Source: Candidatus Saccharimonadota bacterium (GTDB taxonomy: Bacteria > Patescibacteriota > Saccharimonadia > Saccharimonadales > Saccharimonadaceae). Taken from it: DNA of 40,267 nucleotides. Position 1 is the first letter of the stretch, and each line of letters opens with the position of its first letter. The notes under the pieces were generated by a model. That model saw only the letters and a program-made list of their open reading frames with translations, was not told where the DNA came from and made no database searches. Shown here in pieces: positions 34,171 through 40,267 of the stretch. The DNA is taken from assembly GCA_017515205.1 (NCBI GenBank), contig JAFWHN010000004.1:1-40267 (forward strand). The letters are read 5' to 3'. Both the position numbers and the translations under genes were made by a program.

Positions 34171-34245
34171 CTAGTTAGATTTTTCTTTGGTACGGATTTT
34201 GCGTCTATGAAGTAAGATACATAGAATATTTACTTCTATGGTCAT
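34171..34245 (-). CDS. 24-residue mini-protein behind a structured leader
   Basis: MTIEVNILCILLHRRKIRTK plus EKSN: a short hydrophobic stretch, then a basic tail. The ribosome site is one of the strongest in the window (AGGAAGGAGATAAAATG), which is the main reason for calling it real. Its stop codon lies in a perfect hairpin (34157-34178, CTAACTAGC/GCTAGTTAG). No family is recognised; it could be a leader peptide, a membrane-active peptide, or the toxin of a type I-like unit. Confidence 0.5.
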   Translation of the reverse strand: MTIEVNILCILLHRRKIRTKEKSN

Positions 34246-34408
34246 TTTATCTCCTTCCTACAACCTGGATGCCTAGAATACCGTTTAGCGGTTGCTCCTG
34301 CTGCACAAGCCACCTAATCATTGGGCTTATGAGACTCCGGTCTGACTAACTGCTAAACCCCAAAGCCAACCCGTGCGCATTATAGGCACATCTTATTATA
34401 GATTACAA
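34246..34408 (-). ncRNA. Candidate structured leader RNA of the mini-ORF
   Basis: Promoter TTGTAA (34403-34408), 18-nt spacer, TATAAT (34379-34384); the RNA starts near 34372. P1 joins GTTTAGC/GCTAAAC (34352-34358 with 34283-34289). It encloses hairpins at 34332-34343 (AGAC-CGGA-GTCT) and 34307-34328 (AAGCC/GGCTT). Next to the ribosome site, CAACC/GGTTG (34261-34265 with 34290-34294) makes another hairpin whose loop holds one strand of P1, so the two folds compete. This layout fits control of translation. No known class is recognised. Confidence 0.45.
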
Positions 34409-34597
34409 CCCCCTGTATAATATTTCTATCATTTTTTATTCCGCTTTGCTTATAACAATAAAAAATACCCTCTAATAAGGGTTTGCAATGGTGGGGCTTA
34501 ATTAACCAGGTTTTAACGACATACGAAGAAGACGTACAGGTAGGGTTAAAATATGTGATATTATATTAATAAGCATAAATGGAGAAATAAGTTACAT

Positions 34598-35737
34598 ATG
34601 GACCAGGAGCCTAATTCATCGACTAATTTAGTTAATAATACACCACAAGCAAATCAGTTGCCAATACAACAGGCGACATCATCTCAGGGGATGCAACCTA
34701 GTGTAACAGGTGATATAAAAAAAGAGAAAGCTAATAAGAGGTTGAAAGTATACGGCATCATCAGTTTAATCATTGGGTGCGTTGTGCTTATAGGACATGT
34801 GCTACCATATATACTGTTCGGAGAAAATAATCTTGCAGTTGTTTATATGGCTTATAATGTTATTTATAGACCAATATTTTGGTTCGGAATAACAGCCTGC
34901 GTTATCCTTTTTTTCTTAACATTAGACAATTTAGCAAAATACAAGATTAGGCTTTCGATATTTGTCACCATGTCTATTATTGGGGTACTTTTGGCTTTTT
35001 CTCCTTTGATATACAACGGGATTAGAAAGATAATTCGAAATAATGATCCATATATAGCAAAAGGGACGGTATCAACTAGTTATGGTTGTAAACCATTTTC
35101 TAGCCGTGCAAAATATGACACCTATGCCAACTCAAACGATATTATGTGCGGATACCTTGAGGCGTTTTACAAAAACGGAAAAGAGCCTAAGAGCCAACAG
35201 GATATAATATCATACATAAATTCTAGCGGAGTAAAAAACGGCGATATTAAAATAACAATAGACGGAGAGCAGCCGAAAGGTCAACATCATTTCAATATTG
35301 TAACACGCCGCAGTTGTGATTATCACAAAGGTGAAGACGACTCATCTATCAGCGTCTGGTTTTATGAATCAAATGACGTGACCTATAGATGCAATGCAAT
35401 TAAGGCTTCTAACGGGAATAATATCTACGATTTGGATCAATCTAAGGAGTGGTTTGAAGATCAATTCGATGTTAAAATAAGTGCCGAAGAAGCACAGGAT
35501 TTGATAGAAAACAAACGAAAAGAACTAGGAGATAATACTTGGACGACAGGAACAGTAGAAGTGCTCGGAAAGAACGATAATGATTATTATTGGATATCTT
35601 ATGAAGAGATAAGGAGTGATGGCGCTAAATCTAGACTGGAAACAATTTTTCATTATGAGAATGAGGTGTGGGTCTTTGACATTCCAGGCTCTAGCTACAT
35701 TAATAACCTAGGCAAATATAATTTTAGTAATCTATAA
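34598..35737 (+). CDS. Membrane protein with Gln/Asn-rich N-terminus and outer domain
   Basis: 379 aa, family not recognised. Residues 1-40 are Gln/Asn/Ser/Thr-rich, then a basic patch (KKEKANKRLK), three hydrophobic helices (~50-72, 85-108, 118-140), and about 230 residues outside the membrane with Cys pairs (YGCKPF, IMCGYL, SCDYHK, YRCNA). A ribosome site is poor (GGAGA, 13 nt away). It resembles other secreted/tethered proteins of this window in composition only. Confidence 0.6.
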   Translation: MDQEPNSSTNLVNNTPQANQLPIQQATSSQGMQPSVTGDIKKEKANKRLKVYGIISLIIGCVVLIGHVLPYILFGENNLAVVYMAYNVIYRPIFWFGITACVILFFLTLDNLAKYKIRLSIFVTMSIIGVLLAFSPLIYNGIRKIIRNNDPYIAKGTVSTSYGCKPFSSRAKYDTYANSNDIMCGYLEAFYKNGKEPKSQQDIISYINSSGVKNGDIKITIDGEQPKGQHHFNIVTRRSCDYHKGEDDSSISVWFYESNDVTYRCNAIKASNGNNIYDLDQSKEWFEDQFDVKISAEEAQDLIENKRKELGDNTWTTGTVEVLGKNDNDYYWISYEEIRSDGAKSRLETIFHYENEVWVFDIPGSSYINNLGKYNFSNL

Positions 35738-35766
35738 AAGTTCTTTTTTGTGAAAGTTTGAGCTTT

Positions 35767-35873
35767 AGGGATTTAACAGAAAAATTATAGAGGTAAATTG
35801 CGTTTTTTTGGCGTGTTTTTGTCGCAAAAATGGCATAAAAATAGCCCTCTATTTTCGTGAGGGATTTAACAGA
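35767..35873. repeat. 14-bp direct repeat with hairpin
   Basis: AGGGATTTAACAGA occurs at 35767-35780 and again at 35860-35873, 93 bp apart. A CCCTC/GAGGG hairpin (about 35845-35863) overlaps the second copy. Only two copies are seen, so this is not a CRISPR. It lies between the 34598 gene and tRNA-Val. Confidence 0.5.
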
Positions 35874-35918
35874 CATTTACAGATTACGAAATAGTTGAAA
35901 ATTATTTTATAACCTGTT

Positions 35919-35995
35919 TGGTGGGGATTACAGGGCTTGAACCTGTGACCTTACGAATGTGAATCGTACGCTCTAGCCAGCTGAGCTAAATCCCC
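35919..35995 (-). tRNA. tRNA-Val (anticodon CAC)
   Basis: A 77-nt cloverleaf: acceptor GGGGATT/AATCCCC, D-arm GCTC..GAGC, anticodon stem TACGA/TCGTA with loop TTCACAT (anticodon CAC), T-arm ACAGG-TTCAAGC-CCTGT, discriminator A, encoded CCA. With the UAC species this is the second tRNA-Val of the window. Confidence 0.95.
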
Positions 35996-36016
35996 AATGT
36001 ATGGTATAATTATAAC

Positions 36017-37057
36017 ATGAATCTAGATAAAATTGAAGATGAGCTAAAAGAGATAGAAGAATTTCTGGCGGAGCCGGATGCGTATAGTAAGCCGGAGTTT
36101 GCAGCAAAGTCAAAACGGGCGACGGTGCTACGTGAAATTCTTGATTTGAACAAAAAAATTGCACAGTTAAACAGCAATTTAGAAGAGACTGAATCTCTGT
36201 TAAATGACCCAGAGCTCGGTGAGATGGCAAAGGATGATGCGGAAAACATAAAAAAAATGCTCAATGAGTCGAACGAAAAATTGGAAGAACTGCTGGTGCC
36301 GCATAATCCAGAAGACGACAAGCCAGCCATCATTGAAATCCGGGCAGGAGCTGGTGGTGATGAGGCTTCCCTTTTTGCCGGCGAGCTGTATCGGATGTAT
36401 TTGAAATATGCTGAAAAACACGGATTAAAAGCCGAGTTAATTTCACAGAATGAGAACGAGGCTGGTGGAATGAAAGAAGTAATTTTTAAAATATCTGGCG
36501 ACGACGCTTATGGACAGCTGAAGTTTGAAGGCGGGGTGCATAGAGTGCAGCGCATACCGGTAACGGAATCACAAGGGCGGATTCATACTTCTACCGCAAC
36601 AGTGGCGGTGCTACCAGAAGCTTCAGAGGAAGATTTAGAAATTAATCCAGATGATCTGAGAATTGATATCTATCGTTCTAGTGGGCACGGCGGTCAGGGC
36701 GTAAATACCACTGATTCAGCGGTACGTATCACGCACCTTCCTACTGGTATCATGGTGGCGATGCAAGATGAGCGCTCGCAGCAGCAGAACCGCATTAAGG
36801 CGATGAGCGTATTGAGATCTAGGCTCTTGGAGCGTAAAAAAGCTGAAGAATTGAAAAATGCTTCGGAAGCGCGGAAATCTTTGATTGGCACGGGTGACCG
36901 AAGTGAAAAAATTCGGACTTATAATTTCCCGCAAGACAGGGTGACGGATCATCGGATTCATTATTCGCGCTCCAACATTACGGCGGTGATGGACGGTGAA
37001 ATTGACGACATCGTGACGGAACTCAAGAAAAATGAACGTGAACTCGCCAAAGAATAA
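36017..37057 (+). CDS. prfA: Peptide chain release factor 1
   Basis: 346 aa. It ends translation at UAA and UAG. The codon-reading tripeptide PxT lies in [10 protein letters not shown] and the catalytic GGQ in [26 protein letters not shown] (36005-36010) ends 6 nt before the ATG, so the mRNA is leaderless. The 3' end overlaps prmC by 26 nt, so the factor and the enzyme that methylates its GGQ glutamine are made together. Confidence 0.96.
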   Translation: MNLDKIEDELKEIEEFLAEPDAYSKPEFAAKSKRATVLREILDLNKKIAQLNSNLEETESLLNDPELGEMAKDDAENIKKMLNESNEKLEELLVPHNPEDDKPAIIEIRAGAGGDEASLFAGELYRMYLKYAEKHGLKAELISQNENEAGGMKEVIFKISGDDAYGQLKFEGGVHRVQRIPVTESQGRIHTSTATVAVLPEASEEDLEINPDDLRIDIYRSSGHGGQGVNTTDSAVRITHLPTGIMVAMQDERSQQQNRIKAMSVLRSRLLERKKAEELKNASEARKSLIGTGDRSEKIRTYNFPQDRVTDHRIHYSRSNITAVMDGEIDDIVTELKKNERELAKE

Positions 37058-37688
37058 TATTGTTGATTTTTATGGGAGAGGCTTCGTCGTGACGAAGGAT
37101 GTTTTAATTCCCCGCCCGGAAACGGAGATGATAGTCGACACGGTGCTGGATCTAGCGGGAAAGTCATACTTACCAGGAGTGAAGCCGAAAGCTTCTGTAC
37201 TGCCGAATAATTGTAAAATCTTAGATGTGGGGACTGGTTCGGGTTGCATCGCAATCACGCTAAAACTTGAACTGCCAGAGGCGCAGATTACGGCCAGTGA
37301 TATTTCGGAGCCGGCTCTAAAGGTAGCACGGGAAAATGCTGCTAGGTTGGGAGCAGAAGTTGAGTTTATCAAATCTGATTTACTAGGAGAGATTCCAGGT
37401 GATTTTGACGTAGCAGTAGCGAATTTACCCTACGTAGATAAAGATTGGGACTGGATTGATAAGGAGACTCTCGCGAAAGAACCTAGCATTGCTCTTTATG
37501 CTGAGAATCATGGTCTGGCCTTAATTTATCGGTTGATTGACCAAGCAGCAAAGCGAAAAGTGTCAAGGCTGATTCTCGAAGCAGATCCGTGCCAGCACCA
37601 AGATGTTATTAACTATGCAAAAAATAGGAATTATCAATTAGAAGAGACACGTGGATTTATTATTTCTCTGAGTAGCCTTCAAGTGTAA
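37032..37688 (+). CDS. prmC: Release-factor glutamine methyltransferase, N-terminally short
   Basis: 218 aa against the usual ~280. The N-terminal helical domain, which contacts the release factor, is missing; the protein starts at [19 protein letters not shown]. The SAM site is [11 protein letters not shown]. The catalytic NPPY motif is NLPY here, so one Pro is replaced. The start lies inside prfA. Its 3' end overlaps the convergent HtrA gene by 29 nt. Confidence 0.88.
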   Translation: MNVNSPKNNIVDFYGRGFVVTKDVLIPRPETEMIVDTVLDLAGKSYLPGVKPKASVLPNNCKILDVGTGSGCIAITLKLELPEAQITASDISEPALKVARENAARLGAEVEFIKSDLLGEIPGDFDVAVANLPYVDKDWDWIDKETLAKEPSIALYAENHGLALIYRLIDQAAKRKVSRLILEADPCQHQDVINYAKNRNYQLEETRGFIISLSSLQV

Positions 37689-38916
37689 CTTTAACGGTCA
37701 TTTCTTTGCCTTCACGAATTACGGTAAGGACAACCGTATCACCCGGTTTGTATTCGCCGATAAGATTTGCGAGAGAGCCAGCAGCACCAACTGTGGTGTC
37801 ATTTACCTTGGTGATGATATCTTTGTCTTTGAGGCCAGCTTTATCGGCAGGACTACCTTTAACAATTGAAGTATAATTTGATGAGCTATATAGATAAGCA
37901 CCAGATGTGACTGGCAATTCGTAGGCTTTTGCAGCTTCTGGAGTGATTTCTAAAGCATAAACGCCAAGATAGGAACGTTCAGCTTTGCCATTGCCATCAG
38001 TGAGTTGACTTAACATGCCTTTGACACTAGAAATTGGAATTGCAAAACCCATATTCTCAGCTGAAGTAGAGGTGGCAGTATTGATGCCAATTACTTCCCC
38101 TGCAGCATTGACGAGTGGTCCGCCGGAATTACCAGAATTAATGGCAGCATCGGTTTGAATCATATCCGTCAGAGTTTCAGTATTGTAACTACCATCCGAG
38201 GCGGTAACAGAACGCCCAGTACCAGAAATAATGCCAGAGGTGACAGTATTTTGATATTCACCTAAGGCATTGCCGATAGCGATAACCTGCTGGCCTACGT
38301 TGATGGTTTTGGAATCGCCGAGTTTAGCGGCTGATAAATTAGAAGCATCTTTAATCTTGAGAAAAGCTACGTCATTAAGCGGATCAGTAGCAACTACTTC
38401 AACGTTCTCATAAGTAGTACCATCATCTAGAATAACAGTCACTTTATTGGCGCCGTTGATAACATGTTTGTTGGTCAGAATGTACCCGTCAGCAGTAACA
38501 ATAATGCCGGTACCGGCAGCAGAAGAGTCGTAACTTTGGCCAAATAAACCAGTAGATTTGGTAGATGTAACGATTGAAACTACGCTTTTTGAAACTTTAT
38601 CGGCAATATCGGCGATAGAGCCTTCAACGAAATTAGCTGAGTTGCCATCTGTGCCACCACTTTGGAAAGTAATGGGGCTACTCTCTCTTTCAAAGGCCGC
38701 AATGCCGAAGCCGAAGCCACAACCGCCTAGTATTAAAGCCAAAGCTGAGATAGCTAAAGCAACCTTGTTACCACCACTCCTAGTCCTAGGAGCAGTACTT
38801 TCTGATTTTGAAACTACTTCCTCATTACTTTGCGTAGCTGTTTTTGCTGGATTTGCCTCAGACTCTTTTGCAACTACAGAATTTTTTTCATCAACAATTC
38901 CACCCTTTTCTTCCAT
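37660..38916 (-). CDS. HtrA/DegP-type serine protease with one PDZ domain
   Basis: 418 aa. A disordered acidic N-terminus (~60) is followed by one membrane helix (VALAISALALILGGCGFGFG) and a chymotrypsin-like domain with His ~149 (TNKHVI), Asp ~179 (DPLNDVAFLK) and Ser ~262 (GNSGGPLVN). One PDZ domain (~300-415) follows. Members degrade misfolded proteins outside the membrane. AAAGGAGG lies before the ATG. Confidence 0.94.
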   Translation of the reverse strand: MEEKGGIVDEKNSVVAKESEANPAKTATQSNEEVVSKSESTAPRTRSGGNKVALAISALALILGGCGFGFGIAAFERESSPITFQSGGTDGNSANFVEGSIADIADKVSKSVVSIVTSTKSTGLFGQSYDSSAAGTGIIVTADGYILTNKHVINGANKVTVILDDGTTYENVEVVATDPLNDVAFLKIKDASNLSAAKLGDSKTINVGQQVIAIGNALGEYQNTVTSGIISGTGRSVTASDGSYNTETLTDMIQTDAAINSGNSGGPLVNAAGEVIGINTATSTSAENMGFAIPISSVKGMLSQLTDGNGKAERSYLGVYALEITPEAAKAYELPVTSGAYLYSSSNYTSIVKGSPADKAGLKDKDIITKVNDTTVGAAGSLANLIGEYKPGDTVVLTVIREGKEMTVKVTLEGYSEK

Positions 38917-38928
38917 TTTGCCTCCTTT

Positions 38929-39711
38929 TTAAATATTAAATATTGGGTTACTGAAACATAAAACGATGATGCCAATTAGAATAATGCCAAAAGTGACTGG
39001 CCCTAAGATGTGTTTAAACCTAAAGTCATCCTGATATTTAATCATAGCTTGCCTAGCGTAATTATAAACGAAGGCAAAAATTGTTAAGATGATAGCAAGT
39101 TGAGGTATTTTGATACCGCTGGCGCCAAAAGTATAAATAATGGCCCAAGAGTGGCAGAGCCACGCAATCTCCGCAAAGACCAAACCACAAATTAAAGTAG
39201 TCAGAAGATAGTTTTTGTCGTCGCTTTGAATTAAAACGTGGCGACTAACTGCGTAGCCAATACAAAATGCTACTAAGACGATGACGATACTATCTAGATT
39301 AGCAGCGAGGATGGCCGCGGCAGACATACCAAGAAAAACCGCAATTAAAGATTGGGCCAGGGTGGCGGTTTCGCTGGACATCGGCTTGATAATGAGAAGC
39401 CAGCAACAGTAAAAAATCATTAGAATGAAGTCAACTGGGAGAAAAGCCGGGCCAGCAGAATAGGCTAAAAGTACTACACTGATACCGACAATTAAATCGA
39501 CTAGATTAGCTTGAAAGTTTAGTATAAAGTATCTAGCTCGAACAGCAAAGATACGCCATTTGGATACCAACACTAGCACTAGGCCCAAAGCAGGGCTATT
39601 AGATAAAACAGTCACAATAATAGCCATGACACCAAGCAAAATGTTTAAGAAAACATGCACCATGGTGCTGGCGATATTACGTGATTTTCTAGCTAATACA
39701 AAGTCTGCCAT
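38929..39711 (-). CDS. Polytopic membrane protein
   Basis: 260 aa with about eight hydrophobic helices, family not recognised. It begins about 9 nt after TGCTATAAT (39721-39726), with a second TATAAT even closer (39716-39721), so it is probably leaderless. It ends 12 nt before the HtrA ATG on the same strand, so the two may be cotranscribed and act together at the membrane. Confidence 0.6.
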   Translation of the reverse strand: MADFVLARKSRNIASTMVHVFLNILLGVMAIIVTVLSNSPALGLVLVLVSKWRIFAVRARYFILNFQANLVDLIVGISVVLLAYSAGPAFLPVDFILMIFYCCWLLIIKPMSSETATLAQSLIAVFLGMSAAAILAANLDSIVIVLVAFCIGYAVSRHVLIQSDDKNYLLTTLICGLVFAEIAWLCHSWAIIYTFGASGIKIPQLAIILTIFAFVYNYARQAMIKYQDDFRFKHILGPVTFGIILIGIIVLCFSNPIFNI

Positions 39712-39770
39712 ATGTATTATATTATAGCAAAAATATTAAACTAAGCTTAAAAAATGATATAATAATCTGT

Positions 39771-40267
39771 ATGGAACCGACATTTTTCCAAAAACATCCG
39801 CTTTTTAAGGATTTACTGAGCTTGGCTTCCTTCGTAGTTGCCATTGTGCTAGGTACGCTTTTTTTGAATACTTTTATTTATCGGTCGTATAACGTCGTAG
39901 GGGGTAGCATGGAGAATACTTTACACGAAAATGATCGAGTAATCGTAAATAGAGCGGCGGTTTCGTGGGCGCATTTTACTGGAAATGAATATGTACCGGA
40001 GCGAGGGCAGATTATCGTGTTTTTAAACGAAGATGAAGAGAAAGTAGCTGAGTATAAAAAACAGGGTGTAGAGAACCCGATGACCTGTGACGTACCATCA
40101 AACGTGACCGACCAGTATATCATTAAGAGAGTAATAGCTTTCCCTGGTGAAAGAGTGGTGGTGAAAGATGGCGAGATGAAGATTTATCCTGATAAAGATT
40201 CTACGGAAGGGATTGTATATGATGCCGATTGGCGAGTTTCAGAAGAAGATGGGCCTAAAGAATATAC
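39771..40267 (+). CDS. lepB: Signal peptidase I (partial, runs off the window)
   Basis: The first 165 residues or so. One N-terminal membrane helix (FVVAIVLGTLFLNTFIY) precedes the catalytic Ser in VVGGSMENTL and the catalytic Lys in YIIKRVIAFPGERV, the Ser-Lys dyad of type I signal peptidases. It removes signal peptides from exported proteins such as the one at 178-1473. TGATATAAT (39758-39763) ends 7 nt before the ATG, giving a leaderless mRNA. The C-terminus is beyond base 40267. Confidence 0.93.
   Translation, partial: MEPTFFQKHPLFKDLLSLASFVVAIVLGTLFLNTFIYRSYNVVGGSMENTLHENDRVIVNRAAVSWAHFTGNEYVPERGQIIVFLNEDEEKVAEYKKQGVENPMTCDVPSNVTDQYIIKRVIAFPGERVVVKDGEMKIYPDKDSTEGIVYDADWRVSEEDGPKEY

Larger units (their letters stand above)
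34067..34597. other. Gene-poor stretch holding a leader-RNA/mini-ORF unit
   Basis: There is no usual-size gene over 530 nt. It contains the leaderless promoter at 34073, a minus-strand unit of about 34110-34372 (structured leader, 24-codon ORF, terminator), and AT-rich DNA at 34410-34590 in which I see only the weak -10 (TATTAT, about 34561) of the 34598 gene. A plus-strand TATAAT at 34100 followed by two hairpins and ATTTTTC at 34179 could also make a short RNA of about 75 nt. Confidence 0.5.

Noticed and set aside
34283-34372. tRNA-like sequence in the 34.3-kb leader (CTCATAA, AGC AGTTAGTC)
   Set aside because: No acceptor stem, T-arm or proper anticodon stem can be formed.
35767-35873. 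CRISPR array
   Set aside because: Only two copies of a 14-bp repeat, a 79-bp gap, and no cas genes.

Overview
The window looks like a chromosome segment from a very small, streamlined bacterium of the Candidate Phyla Radiation, most likely a Saccharibacteria (TM7) relative. This is an inference from content, not a database match. The supporting signs are very tight packing with many 4-29 nt overlaps, a set of pared-down housekeeping enzymes (ThrRS without a TGS domain, PrmC without its N-terminal domain, short MiaA, RelA/SpoT without its C-terminal regulatory region), a two-gene SufC/SufB-D-type Fe-S module, ComM, and a chromosomal conjugation-type ATPase. The genetic code is standard: TGA ends several good genes (for example sufC), which argues against the UGA-recoding CPR lineages.

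Layout. 1-31 is the 5' end of a 16S rRNA gene (minus strand). Its TTGACA-N17-TAAAAT promoter overlaps the stop codon of a secreted, LPKSG-anchored surface protein (178-1473). Then, all on the minus strand, come gyrA and gyrB, a TraG/HerA-like ATPase with an acidic partner protein, and a small membrane protein. 9976-11464 is RNA-rich: a possible minus-strand small transcript encoding a 21-residue basic peptide, two TTGTAA-N3-TTACAA palindromes, tmRNA (ssrA), and a short minus-strand sRNA candidate. comM, infC, rpmI, rplT and rpmB follow on the plus strand, then a remnant of an isochorismatase-type hydrolase and a YgjV-like membrane protein. RNase P RNA, a Nudix-RNase H fusion with a long structured 5' leader, a site-2 protease, an MBL-like protein, a winged-helix protein, miaA and thrS are on the minus strand. 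From 20.9 to 27.4 kb lie a membrane-anchored surface protein, a racemase-like protein, tRNA-Val(UAC), a TetR-like regulator, a GT2 membrane glycosyltransferase operon, tRNA-Thr(CGU) and relA/spoT. The anaerobic ribonucleotide reductase pair nrdD-nrdG is under two NrdR-like boxes and is split by a large palindromic element. Next come sufC-sufD, a NADAR protein, an HD hydrolase, membrane proteins, a structured leader RNA with a 24-residue ORF, tRNA-Val(CAC), prfA-prmC, an HtrA protease, a polytopic membrane protein and the start of lepB.

Recurring signal. Many genes start 6-7 nt after an extended -10 element (TGnTATAAT), so their mRNAs should be leaderless. In relA and in the 30.45-kb gene this places the start downstream of the longest-ORF start. 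For infC, a strong promoter sits on top of the first ATG and points to an in-frame AUU start.

Most interesting points: NrdD ends just before the segment that should carry its glycyl radical and is followed at once by a palindromic element; the tmRNA has a non-canonical T-loop and a changed D-region; two structured leader RNAs (16.4 and 34.3 kb) resemble no family I can name; leaderless starts are widespread.
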